A stretch of 64,000 nt of DNA from DATBQN01 sp963755825 (GTDB lineage: Bacteria > Acidobacteriota > Thermoanaerobaculia > Multivoradales > UBA5704), in the NCBI GenBank assembly GCA_963755825.1, contig CAVWLA010000003.1:1488001-1552000 (forward strand), in the 5' to 3' direction. How positions within the stretch are numbered: position 1 is the first letter of the stretch; every line of letters begins with the position of its first letter. The position numbers and the translations under genes are program-made. Below, one piece after another: positions 26,754-35,575 of the stretch. The notes beneath the pieces were generated by a model, which was not told where the DNA came from, did not search any database, and saw only the letters and a list, made by a program, of their open reading frames with translations.

Positions 26754-27895
26754 TCACCGGCGGCCGACCTCGAAGTTGACGGTCAGCGTGTAGTAGGCCA
26801 GCACCGGCTTCGAGGCCAGCATCGCCGGCTGGAACGTCCAATCGCAGACCGCTTGGAGGGCGCTCGCGTCGAGGTCGTGCGAGCCACTGCTGCGGAGGAT
26901 CTCGGGCTGGCGGACGAAACCGCCGGTGTCGATGATGGAATCGAGGATGACCGTGCCGGTGGTATTTGGATGGACCATCGACCTCGGGAAGCGCGGAGGA
27001 GGGTGCTTGGAGACGCGCGGTCGCGTGACCTCGTCCTTGCCCCGTCCGAATTCCTCGGGCTGTAGGGAGCCCGATCGATTCCGGTCGAGGAGATCTCCCG
27101 GCTTGCCGGTCGGCTCGTTGGCGCCGAGGTGGTAGAAGCTCGCGACCGGCTTGCCGCCGACCATCGCCGGCTGGAAGGTCCAGCCACGGACGGCCTGGAG
27201 CACCGCGTAGGTCATCGATCGAAAGCTGCCTCCGATCACCACCGGATCGCGCGGCCGGCCCTCCGCGTCGACGACGATCTCGGCGGCCGCCCACCGCGGA
27301 CCGAGCGATGGAGGAGCGCGCCGGGCATCTCGGGAGCGGCGCCCGAGAGCCGTTGCGCCCGCCGCGTCGCAACGCCGGGGGTGCTCTCTCCCGGCGCTGC
27401 CGCCGCGGCAGCCGCCGCAACCTGGTGCACGTCGAGACCGGCAGGCGACGCGCCGAGCTGGCGCAACGGGTGGGCAACGAGCGCCTTTCCCACCTCGCTG
27501 AAGGACGAGGGATCGACGTTGCCGAGCGGATGGGCATCGAGGTTCTGCGCCACCTGCCAATCCCACGCCGCCTCCTCCTGCCGGCCGAGGCCGGACTCGG
27601 CGAGCGCCCGGTAGGCAACCAGGCGCGCCAGCGGCGGTGCGTCGATTCTGCCCTGCAGGACCCTGGCGATCGCGGGCTCGATCGCGTCGACCGCCGCCTG
27701 CCACTCGCCGCGCTGCAGAGACTGCTCGATCTGTTTGCCGGTCTCCTCGGCCGCCTTGATCTGCGCCGCCTGGGCCGCCACCAGCTCCGGCGCGGCGTCT
27801 GCCGGCGGCTTCTCTGCCTTAGCGGAAGCCGCCGCGAGCACCAGCGACAAAACGGTGAGGAAGATCGTCGCCATCCATCTCATGGGTTTCTCCAT
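26754..27895 (-). pseudogene. Frameshifted TonB-domain protein
   Basis: N-terminal half (27895 to about 27310) has a signal peptide (MATIFLTVLSLVLAAASAKA), then a helical region with QSLQRGEWQAAVDAIEPAIA. The C-terminal half, in another frame, continues with APPSLGPRWAAAEIVVDAEG, GWTFQPAMVGGKPVASFYHLG and a second TonB-like unit ending LAYYTLTVNFEV at 26754. Aligning with the paralogue at 28025 places a one-base deletion near 27305-27320. AAGGAG precedes ATG 27895. Either a real pseudogene or an assembly error; everything else about the gene is intact. Confidence 0.75.
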
Positions 27896-28024
27896 CGCGG
27901 CTCCTTGCATCGAGTGGTCGCGGGAAGCCTCGCCGTCGGCGGCCGGAGGCTTCTATCCCACCCGAGCGAGGTGCGACCGTCGAACGACCTCGGCACCGTC
28001 GACGCCGCCATGCGGCGCCGCGGA

Positions 28025-29539
28025 TCACTCAGGTGAGAATTCGATTGTAACGGAATAGAAGGAATTGACCGGCGCGCCGCCCTGGATCGCCGGCTGAAAG
28101 CGGAAGCCGCAGAGCGCGTCGAGGGCCGCGGCGTCGAGGTTGGGCGAGGCGCCGGGGGAGCGCACCTCGGGCTGGCGGAGGCCTCCCGCGGCGTCGACGA
28201 CGCCGGAGACGACGACGGCGTCGAGCAGCCGCTGCGCCTTGAGGAAGCGCGGGTAGGCCGGCCGCGCGTGCTCGACCACCCGCGGGCGGAGCGGCGGCGC
28301 GGCGGCCCGGCCCTCGCGCTCACGGCGCCGATCGCCGCCGCCGTGGACCACCCAGCGCTCGCTCCCCCAGCGGTTGCGGTCGAGGAGCGCCCCCGCGGCG
28401 CCGTAGGGTCCGAGATCGGCGTCGTAGAGCGCCGGCGAGAGGACCTCGGCCGCCTGCCAGCGGCAGATAGCGGCGGGAGCGGCGCCCACGCTGGCCGGCG
28501 CCAGGATGGCTTCGGCGAGAGCGCGGAGAGCGAGGGCGGCGCCGAGGAGGGCGGGGCTGCGCTCGGCGCCGTCGAGCGCCTCCTGCCAGCGCCGCGCCGC
28601 GAGCCGACCGGCCTCGGCGAGGCGGCCGGCGCGGAGGAGCGCCTCGACGGCGCCGAGATCGACCTTCGCGCTGCCGCCGGCGCCGGCGGTAGCCAGCAGG
28701 CCGGCGAGCGGCAGGCCGGCCGGCGGATCGACGGTGAGCTCGGCGAGGACGGCGACCGGAGCGCCGCCGGCGGTCGCCGGCGCGAACCGGAAGCCGCGCA
28801 GGCTCTCCAGGGCGCGCACGGCGGCGGCGCCGGTGCGGCCGGCGACGACCACCGGCTCGCGCACCCGGCCAGCCGCATCGACGGCGAGCTCGATGCGCAG
28901 GCTCGGCGGAACTCCCTGGTGGCCCTGGCGCAGGAGCGCCGGGGCGGGGAGCTCGCCGGCCAGCCGGCGCGGCGGGCTGGCGCCCTCGGCGGCGTGGATC
29001 GCCACCCCGTCGGGCGCCGCGCCGGGTCGCCGCAGCGGGTGCGCCGCGAGGAGGGCGCCGGCGGCGCCGAAGCCGCCGAGCTCCGCGCCGGTGAGCACGC
29101 CCGGCGTCAGGTTCTCGGCCTCGTGCCAGTGCCAGAGGGCGTCCTCGGCGCTCCCCGATCCGGCCTCGGCGAGGGCGAGGCGAGAGAGCGAGTCCGCGAG
29201 GTCGAGCGCCGGCGCGCCGCTGGCGCCCAGCCCGAGGGCGAGCTCGGCGCGCGCGGCGGCCGCCGCCTTGGCGAAGCGGCCGGCGCGCAGGTCGCCGTCG
29301 AGCGTCGCCAGCCGGCGGGCGGGCTCCTCGATCCACGGCAGGCGCTCGGTGTCGTCGGCCCCAGCCGCCGGAGGCGCCGGCTGAGCAGCCGGCGCGGCGG
29401 ATGTTGGGGCTGGCGGGGGCAAGGGAAGCGACGCCGGAGCCATGGGCGGCGCCGGAGGTGCCGCGAGGAGACCGCCGCCGACTCCAGCGAATACCGCGAG
29501 AAGAACGGCGAGGAGCGGCAGGAGGCGGCGGTTCGGCAT
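28025..29539 (-). CDS. Secreted protein with two TonB C-terminal-like domains
   Basis: 504 residues. An N-terminal hydrophobic stretch (about 5-27) is a signal peptide or anchor, followed by a Pro/Ala linker. Two similar units follow: a helical TPR-like part (RFAKAAAAARAELALGLGAS; RLAEAGRLAARRWQEALDGA) then a TonB C-like part, at about 195-280 and 415-504. The second is clearest: RPAYPRFLKAQRLLDAVVVS, VRSPGASPNLDAAALDALCG, FRFQPAIQGGAPVNSFYSVT. TonB C-domains normally touch outer-membrane receptors; two in one protein without a clear classic TonB architecture is unusual. It is a paralogue of the broken gene at 26754 and is divergent from the phosphodiesterase gene. Confidence 0.82.
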   Translation of the reverse strand: MPNRRLLPLLAVLLAVFAGVGGGLLAAPPAPPMAPASLPLPPPAPTSAAPAAQPAPPAAGADDTERLPWIEEPARRLATLDGDLRAGRFAKAAAAARAELALGLGASGAPALDLADSLSRLALAEAGSGSAEDALWHWHEAENLTPGVLTGAELGGFGAAGALLAAHPLRRPGAAPDGVAIHAAEGASPPRRLAGELPAPALLRQGHQGVPPSLRIELAVDAAGRVREPVVVAGRTGAAAVRALESLRGFRFAPATAGGAPVAVLAELTVDPPAGLPLAGLLATAGAGGSAKVDLGAVEALLRAGRLAEAGRLAARRWQEALDGAERSPALLGAALALRALAEAILAPASVGAAPAAICRWQAAEVLSPALYDADLGPYGAAGALLDRNRWGSERWVVHGGGDRRREREGRAAAPPLRPRVVEHARPAYPRFLKAQRLLDAVVVSGVVDAAGGLRQPEVRSPGASPNLDAAALDALCGFRFQPAIQGGAPVNSFYSVTIEFSPE

Positions 29540-29628
29540 GGCCGGTCGGCGACGTCGGTCGAGGTTCGCTCGCGGCCGGCCGGCGAGGGTCCGCCGGCCG
29601 GCGGGGCGGATGGTAGCCTAGCGCGCCG

Positions 29629-31761
29629 ATGCCCCTCTCGCACCGGATGCTCGAACGGCCGGCCCGCGCCTCCCGGCGGCCAGGCCGCCGCGGGCTCGCG
29701 AGCTCCCTCGCGGCGCTCGCCCTCGGCGCGCTGGCGGCGGCGCTCGCCGGCTGCGGCACCGGCGAGAGCCCTCCGGCGCCGGCCGCGGCGCCGACAACCG
29801 GCTCCGCGGCGACGCCGGCGGCGGGCGCCGGACCGGCCATCGAGCCGCGCATCGCCCGCGCCGCGCTCCCCGGCCGGCGCGTCGTCTTCGTCGGCCTCGA
29901 CGGCGCCGACTGGGACCTCCTCGACCCCTACATGGCGGCCGGCGTGATGCCGAGCTTGGCGGCGCTCGTCCGCGACGGGCGGAGCGGCGTGCTGACGACC
30001 ATCCATCCGCCGCTCTCGCCGCTCGTCTGGACGACGATGATGACCGGCGTCGGCCCGCTCGAGCACGGCGTCCTCGACTTCACCCGCTTCGATCCGCAGA
30101 GCGGCGCCCGCGAGCCGATCACCAGCGCTGAGCGGCGGGTGCCGGCGATCTGGAACATGGCGACGGCGGCCGGCCGGAGCGTCGCCGTCTTCGGCCTCTG
30201 GGCGACCTACCCGGCCGAGCCGGTGCGCGGCGTCGTCGTCTCCGACCGCCTCTTCTCCTTCGAGTTCGGCGAGGCGGCGCCGCCTCCCGGCGCCGTCTAC
30301 CCCGCCGGCCGCGAGGCGTGGGCGAAGCAGGCGCTCGCCGCGGCCGAGGCGGCGAACGGCTACGCCGCCCTCCACGCCTACTTCCCCTGGCTCGGCGAAG
30401 CGGAGTTCCGCCGCGCCCTCGCCGCGCCGAACGCCTTCGCGCAGCCGGTCTCGGCGCTGCGCCGCATCCTCGTCGAGACCGACGTCTACCACCGCCTGGC
30501 GGCCGATCTGCTGTCGCGGCCGGCGCCGCCGGCCGGCGAGCTGCCCGACCTCACCGTCCTCTACATCCAGGGGACGGACGCCGTCGGCCACCTCTTCGCG
30601 CCCTACGCGCCGCCGCGCCTGCCGCGCGTCTCGGCGGAGGATTTCGCGCGCTACGGCGACGTGCCGCGGCGCTACTTCGCCGCCGTCGACGCGCTGGTGG
30701 GCACCATGCGGCGGCTCGCCGAGCGCTCGGGGGCGGTCCTCTTCATCGCCTCCGATCATGGCTTCCGCTGGCACGACCGGCCGGACGAGGCGCCGCGATT
30801 CGCCGCCGCCACCGCCGGGCGCTGGCACCGCGAGGAGGGCATCTCGCTCCTCTGGGGACCGGGGATCGAGCGCGGCGCGAGCGGCAACCACGCGGACCGC
30901 GCGAGCGTCCGTCAGGTCTGCTCGACCCTCCTCGCCCTCCTCGGTCTCCCTCCCGATCGCCGCCTCGCCGGGCCGCCGCTCGCGGGGGTCAGCGCGCCGG
31001 CGCTCGCCGACGTCCACTACGAGCAGGGCTTCCGCCCATCGGCCGCCGGCGGCTCGCGGGCGGCGGCGCCCGCCGATGCCGAGGCGGTGGCCAAGCTGCG
31101 CGCTCTGGGCTACATCGGCGCCGCCGAGCCGGCGCGCGCAGCCGCTCCGCCTGCCGGCGGCGCTCCGGCGAGCGACGCCACCCGCACCGCCGGCTCCTAC
31201 GACAACGAGGGGTTGATCCTCCGCGAGGCGGGGCGCCCGGCCGAGGCCGCCGCGGCCTTCGAGCGCGCCGTGGCGCGCGATCCCCACAACGCCTCGGCGC
31301 TATGGAACCTGAGCGACCTCCTGGCGGCGGGCGGCGGCGGCTCGCCGGCGGACCTCGACCGCGCCGACCAGCTGCTCGTCGAGGCCATCGCCGCCGGGCT
31401 GCCGGACGGCGCCGCCCATCTCCGCGAGCGGGCGGCCCGCGACGGCCGCGAGGGCGACCCCGAGCGCAGCCTCCGCCTCCTCGCCGCGGCGACCGCGGCG
31501 CGCCCCGACGACGCCGAGATCTGGCTGCTCGCCGGCCGCTACCGCGTCGAGCGGCGCGACTGCCGAGGGGCGCTCGACGCCTTCGAGCAAGCCGAGCGGC
31601 TCGCCCCCACCAACGCCATCAGCTTCGGCTCGTCGGCCCTCGCTCGGCTCTGTCTCGGCGACGCGCCGGGCGCCGCGGCCGATCTCCGCCGCTCCCTCGC
31701 CCTCGACCCCGACCAGCCCGCCCTGCGCCGGGCGCTCACCGAGATCCAGGCCGGCCACTGA
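29629..31761 (+). CDS. Type I phosphodiesterase/nucleotide pyrophosphatase-like lipoprotein with TPR tail
   Basis: 710 residues. A basic N-terminus and LAALALGALAAALAGCG form a lipoprotein signal (Cys near residue 43). Residues about 80-460 are an alkaline-phosphatase superfamily domain: RVVFVGLDGADWDLLDPYM, HPPLSPLVWTTMMTG with the Thr nucleophile position, YIQGTDAVGHLF and FIASDHGFRWHD metal ligands, then SGNHAD. A Pro/Ala linker leads to TPR-like helices (AGRPAEAAAAFERAVARDPH, ALDAFEQAERLAPTN). The substrate is unknown; TPR fusion suggests recruitment to a complex. TAGCCT lies 9 nt before the ATG with no ribosome site. Confidence 0.87.
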   Translation: MPLSHRMLERPARASRRPGRRGLASSLAALALGALAAALAGCGTGESPPAPAAAPTTGSAATPAAGAGPAIEPRIARAALPGRRVVFVGLDGADWDLLDPYMAAGVMPSLAALVRDGRSGVLTTIHPPLSPLVWTTMMTGVGPLEHGVLDFTRFDPQSGAREPITSAERRVPAIWNMATAAGRSVAVFGLWATYPAEPVRGVVVSDRLFSFEFGEAAPPPGAVYPAGREAWAKQALAAAEAANGYAALHAYFPWLGEAEFRRALAAPNAFAQPVSALRRILVETDVYHRLAADLLSRPAPPAGELPDLTVLYIQGTDAVGHLFAPYAPPRLPRVSAEDFARYGDVPRRYFAAVDALVGTMRRLAERSGAVLFIASDHGFRWHDRPDEAPRFAAATAGRWHREEGISLLWGPGIERGASGNHADRASVRQVCSTLLALLGLPPDRRLAGPPLAGVSAPALADVHYEQGFRPSAAGGSRAAAPADAEAVAKLRALGYIGAAEPARAAAPPAGGAPASDATRTAGSYDNEGLILREAGRPAEAAAAFERAVARDPHNASALWNLSDLLAAGGGGSPADLDRADQLLVEAIAAGLPDGAAHLRERAARDGREGDPERSLRLLAAATAARPDDAEIWLLAGRYRVERRDCRGALDAFEQAERLAPTNAISFGSSALARLCLGDAPGAAADLRRSLALDPDQPALRRALTEIQAGH

Positions 31762-31856
31762 AGCGCGGCCCGGCCACGAGGACGCCCTCCAAAAAAGAGG
31801 AACCGGGAGCCTCGATCACGAACCGCCAGATCAAGAGCTGGTGCAGCAGGGGGCGA

Positions 31857-33311
31857 TCAAGGGCTGTGCGTGGCCTGCTTGAAGGCGGCCAGGAGGCGGC
31901 GCGCTAGCGCGGCGGTGAGACGCTCTTCGCCGGCCGCCTGGCGGAAGAGGGTCAAGGCCGCGAGGCGCTCGCGCTCCACCCTCTGCGCGGCGAAGATCGG
32001 AGCGGACTCGGCCGCGAGCGCCTTGACCTCCGCCGTCTTCCCCTCGCCGGCCAAGAGCGCGGCGAGCTCGAGCGTCGCGAGCGCCGCGTCGTAGGCGATC
32101 CTGCGCTCGACGAGCTCGTCGCGCACTTCGCGCAGGGCGGCTGCCGCCTCGTCCGGCCGGCCGCTCGCGGCGGCGATCCGCCCTTCCAGCCAGCGGAGGC
32201 GCGTGCGGTGGAGCCCCTTGCCCGAGCGCTCGGCCAGCCCGCGCACCTCGGCGACCAGCGGCTCCGCCTCGGCGTGGCGGCCCACCGCGTCGAGGTTTTC
32301 CGCCAGGTTGAACCGCAGGGCGAACCAGACCCTCTCGTCGGCAGGGTCGGCGAGGGGGATCGCCCGCTCGAGCGTGGCGATCGCCGTCTCGTAGTCGCCG
32401 ACCTCCTCCAGCGTCTTCGCCTTCTTGACCAGAATTCTCGCGACGGCGTTGGGAGGACAGATGGCGAGGGCCTGATCGAGCAGGGCGAGAGCTTCCGGGA
32501 CCCGCCGCTCACCCCGGCACAAGGAAGCTTCGAGGTCGAGCCGGCGCGAGGCGTCGAGCAGGCCGTGCTCGTCGTCCGCTCCGAGGGGCCAAGCGGCCCG
32601 CGAGCGGGCGAAGGCCTCCTTCGCCGCCGGCAGCTCGCCGCTCGCCCGGAGGGCGTTGCCGTGGAACGCCTCGCAATGGCCCTGCAGCTCCGAACGCCAT
32701 CGCTCGCCGCCAGGTGCGAAGCGGGCGATCTCCACGGCGAGCCGGGCGAGCGCGATGGCCGGACGCGGATCGTGCGCCGCCGCCGCCTCGCTCTCGCCGC
32801 AGAGGAGCACGGCGAGGGCCCAGCTCCGGAACCGCTCGCCCGCCCGCACCAGACCGAGGCGCTCCTCCTGCGAGAAGGGCTCGAGGAGCTGGCGGAGGCC
32901 CGGGGCCGCCAGCCGGTCCGCCGCGCTGGGAGCGGGCGGCGCGGGCTCCGCACGGGCGAGGAGGAGCGCCGCGCGCGTGAAGCCTTCCGCCGCGCGGCCG
33001 GCGCCGGCGGCGAGGGCGTCGGCCTCCGCGCCCGGCGGCCCGCCGGCGCGGAGCGTCCCGCCGGCGCCGATGACCTGCCGGACGACGTGGAGGCAGGCGA
33101 GGAGAGGATCGAGGAGAGGCAGCGGGAAGCGCAGGGCGGCCATCAGGCGGTCGAGGCTGCGGCCGGACGGCGCCACCTTGCCGGTCTCGTACTCGCAGAG
33201 CGAGCTGGCCGCGACGCCTGCCCTCTCGGCCAGCTCGGCCTGCGTCTCGCGGTGAAACCAGCGGAGCAGGCCGAGCGCCGCGCCCAGATCTACGGGGTCT
33301 CTCGCCGTCAT
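31857..33311 (-). CDS. XRE-TPR regulator, peptide-sensor-like
   Basis: 484 residues. Residues about 7-66 are a Cro/C1 helix-turn-helix (LLRWFHRETQAELAERAG, VAASSLCEYETGKVAPS). The rest is a helical repeat array: ALALLDQALAICPPNAVAR, ILVKKAKTLEEVGDYETAIA, and RRIAYDAALATLELAALLAG. HTH plus TPR is the layout of RRNPP regulators that bind small peptides. GGAGGG precedes ATG 33311; the frame is open far upstream but that part is unlike the paralogue. It points away from a small secreted-protein gene about 195 bp off and is a close paralogue of the protein at 33877. Confidence 0.88.
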   Translation of the reverse strand: MTARDPVDLGAALGLLRWFHRETQAELAERAGVAASSLCEYETGKVAPSGRSLDRLMAALRFPLPLLDPLLACLHVVRQVIGAGGTLRAGGPPGAEADALAAGAGRAAEGFTRAALLLARAEPAPPAPSAADRLAAPGLRQLLEPFSQEERLGLVRAGERFRSWALAVLLCGESEAAAAHDPRPAIALARLAVEIARFAPGGERWRSELQGHCEAFHGNALRASGELPAAKEAFARSRAAWPLGADDEHGLLDASRRLDLEASLCRGERRVPEALALLDQALAICPPNAVARILVKKAKTLEEVGDYETAIATLERAIPLADPADERVWFALRFNLAENLDAVGRHAEAEPLVAEVRGLAERSGKGLHRTRLRWLEGRIAAASGRPDEAAAALREVRDELVERRIAYDAALATLELAALLAGEGKTAEVKALAAESAPIFAAQRVERERLAALTLFRQAAGEERLTAALARRLLAAFKQATHSP

Positions 33312-33506
33312 CGCCCTCCCATGGGACTCACCGATTCGCCGTGCCCGCGAAGCGCCGGAGCGATCCCTCCTCGCGCAAAGCCTAACTCTCTTCGGCCTTG
33401 GGCCGAACATTTCGGGGTTACCCTGGCGCACCATTGCCGGAAAGGGAGCGTGCCCGGGCGGCCATGGAGGCCGCCGGGCGGCGCCTCCCCCGAAAGGAGC
33501 AAATCC

Positions 33507-33815
33507 ATGTCCCATTCCATCCGCCGCAGGATCGCCACCCTCGCCCTCGGCGCGCTGCTCGCCGCCCCGTGGGCCGCACAGGCCGGGGAGCGGCGCCCGG
33601 CCGCGCCGCGAGGCGCGCGAGCGGCAGCTCAGGTGCCCGCCGGTCCCCTCGGTCGCCTCTGGGGTTCCCTCCAGGCGCTCTGGAGTGAGGAGGGGTGCAC
33701 GATCGATCCGAGCGGTGCCCGCTGCGCCAGCCACGCGCAGGGCGCCGGCACGCCCATCAGCCCGGCTCCCGCGGGATGCACGATCGACCCCAACGGCGCC
33801 GCCTGCTCGCGGTAG
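33507..33815 (+). CDS. Small secreted protein with duplicated CTIDPxGxxC motif
   Basis: 102 residues. Residues 1-26 form a Sec signal peptide (IATLALGALLAAPWAAQA). The mature part is Ala/Pro/Arg-rich, then has a short amphipathic piece (LGRLWGSLQALWSEE) and two near-identical 10-residue Cys loops: CTIDPSGARC (64-73) and CTIDPNGAAC (91-100), 27 residues apart. The DNA repeat TGCACGATCGA appears at both (33696 and 33777). AAAGGAG lies 8 nt before the ATG; TACCCT at 33419-33424 may be the -10. It lies between two XRE-TPR regulator genes. A signal or a small toxin/structural peptide are both possible. Confidence 0.8.
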   Translation: MSHSIRRRIATLALGALLAAPWAAQAGERRPAAPRGARAAAQVPAGPLGRLWGSLQALWSEEGCTIDPSGARCASHAQGAGTPISPAPAGCTIDPNGAACSR

Positions 33816-33829
33816 CTACAGAGGAGCTC

Positions 33830-33862
33830 CCCTCTCCCGGCGAGGACCTCACCGGGGGAGGG
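33830..33862. terminator. Possible bidirectional hairpin
   Basis: An 11 bp stem CCCTCTCCCGG / CCGGGGGAGGG with one G.T pair and an 11-nt loop lies between the stops of the small secreted-protein gene and the convergent XRE-TPR gene. No T-run follows on either side, so termination is only likely by position. Confidence 0.4.
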
Positions 33863-33876
33863 CGGCCGCCGCGCCC

Positions 33877-35364
33877 TCAGGCGGCTTCGAAGCGGAGCTG
33901 CGGCTGGTGGCGCGCGCGGTAGAGGTAGCGGACCACGTCCCGCGCGATCTCGGGCGTCGCCGACTCGCGCTCCGCGGCGCGGCGGAAGAAGGCGAGCGCC
34001 TTCCGCGCCTCGGCGTGGACCTCCTGGCGCTCGAAGACGGCGGCCATCTGCCGCGCCAGCGTGCGGACGACGTCCATCCGCCCCTGGACCGCGTACTGCT
34101 CCGCCAGCTCGAGCGAGACGAGGGCCATGTCGTAGGCCATCCCCCGCGTGGCGAGCTCGCCGCGGACCTTGCCGAGGGCGGCGATCGCCTCCCCGGTCCG
34201 CCCGAGGCCCGCGGCGATCCGCCCGTCGAGCCACAGCAGGCGCACGCGGTAGAGGTCGCCGCGCAGCCGGAGCGCCAGCGTCCGCACCTCGGCGACCATC
34301 GGCTCGGCCTCGGCGTGGCCGCCGACGTGCAGGAGGTTCTCGGAGAGATTGAAGCGGAGGGCGAAGCGCAGGTGAGGGTCGCCCGCCGCCTCGACCAGCG
34401 GCTTCGCCTCCCGCAGGGTCGCCACGGCGGCCGCGTAGTCGGCCGTCTCCTCGAGCGTCTTCGCCCGCTTGATGAGGATGCGCGCCGAGGAAGCGGCGCC
34501 CGGGGAGACGGCGAGCGCGCGCTCGAGCAGGGCGAGGGCCTCGGGGAATCGCCGCTGGGCTCGGCGCAGAGAGGCCTCGAGGTCGAGGACGCGGGAGGGG
34601 TCGAAGGGGCTCGGCCCGGCAGGCTCCTCGCTCCAGAGCGCCCGCGCGCGGCGGAAGGCCTCGTCGGCGGCGGGCAGGCTCTTGCCCTGCACCCGCCGGG
34701 CGTTGGCGACGAACGCCCAGGCGTGGCCCTGGGCGCGGAGCCCCTCGTCGCCCTCGACGCCGCGGGCGATCCACAGCGCCAGGTCCGCCAGCTCGGCGGC
34801 CTGGGAGGGCTCGTGGGCCGCCGCCCTCTCGCTCTCCTCGCAGATCAGGGCGCAGAGCGCGGCGGTCTTCCGCTCGGGGATGCAGTCGAGGAGCGGCCGC
34901 CGGCGCGCCGCAGGATGGGCGGCGAGCATCTCCCAGACCTCGCGGGCCACGCCCTTCGCCTCCTCCACCTCGGCACGGGCGGCGTGGACGGTCGCCGCCG
35001 CGCGCAGGAAGGTGGAGCTGGCGCGCGCGCCGTCCGCCGCCAGCCGCTCGATCGCCTGGCGCGCCGCCGCGCGCGCGTCCCGCGGGGCGCGGCGGGCGGC
35101 GATCTCGGCGCGCCCCTCGCGCAGCAGATCGAGCACGCGGTCGACGATGGAGTCCGGCAGGTTCATCGCCGCGGCGAAACGGCCGAGCGCCTCGCGCGTC
35201 GGCACGCTCTTGCCGCGCTCGAGCTCCGAGATCCAGCCGGGCGTCAGGCCGGTCAACGTGGCCAGCTCCTGCGCGCTGCGCAGACCGGCGACGCGCCGCA
35301 GGATGACGAGCGCCTCGCCTTCCACGGGCGGGCCCTCGGTCATCTCCTCTTCATCCTCTCTCAT
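33877..35364 (-). CDS. XRE-TPR regulator, second paralogue
   Basis: 495 residues. A Cro/C1 helix-turn-helix (about 17-78: LATLTGLTPGWISELERGKS, VPTREALGRFAAAMNL) is followed by a TPR-like superhelix: RFPEALALLERALAVSPGAA, ARILIKRAKTLEETADYAAA, LRFALRFNLSENLLHVGGHA, ending with an FFRRAAERES helix. The second half aligns almost throughout with the regulator at 31857, showing duplication. Start ATG 35364 is chosen for a weak AGGA upstream; ATG 35343 is an alternative. The upstream frame extends without similarity. It is convergent with the small secreted protein and divergent from the TPR protein at 35576. Confidence 0.87.
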   Translation of the reverse strand: MREDEEEMTEGPPVEGEALVILRRVAGLRSAQELATLTGLTPGWISELERGKSVPTREALGRFAAAMNLPDSIVDRVLDLLREGRAEIAARRAPRDARAAARQAIERLAADGARASSTFLRAAATVHAARAEVEEAKGVAREVWEMLAAHPAARRRPLLDCIPERKTAALCALICEESERAAAHEPSQAAELADLALWIARGVEGDEGLRAQGHAWAFVANARRVQGKSLPAADEAFRRARALWSEEPAGPSPFDPSRVLDLEASLRRAQRRFPEALALLERALAVSPGAASSARILIKRAKTLEETADYAAAVATLREAKPLVEAAGDPHLRFALRFNLSENLLHVGGHAEAEPMVAEVRTLALRLRGDLYRVRLLWLDGRIAAGLGRTGEAIAALGKVRGELATRGMAYDMALVSLELAEQYAVQGRMDVVRTLARQMAAVFERQEVHAEARKALAFFRRAAERESATPEIARDVVRYLYRARHQPQLRFEAA

Positions 35365-35448
35365 GCGCTGGTCCTGAAACAAAGGATATCCGCCGCGGCA
35401 GCGGCGTGACAGTTGAAGCGCGTCGGAAACCCGGAAAAGCGGGGCGGA

Positions 35449-35489
35449 TCGCCGAACGGCGCTTTTTTTCGCAGCAACCGCTTGGTTGC
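35449..35489 (+). promoter_or_regulatory. Leader hairpins and T-run before the TPR gene
   Basis: In the 211 bp divergent gap a short CGCC-GAAC-GGCG hairpin (35450-35461) is followed by C and a run of seven T (35463-35469), rare at this GC content. A second 6 bp hairpin GCAACC-gctt-GGTTGC follows (35474-35489). For plus-strand transcripts this looks like a weak intrinsic terminator or attenuator ahead of the TPR gene. The first stem is only 4 bp, so this is tentative. Confidence 0.35.
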
Positions 35490-35575
35490 GGCGGCGCAGG
35501 CCCGTACCGTCCTCCTCGCGCCGGCCGTGCTCGATGGCTGCCCTCATGGCGGCCTCGCCGGCGGGGAGCCTGCGG

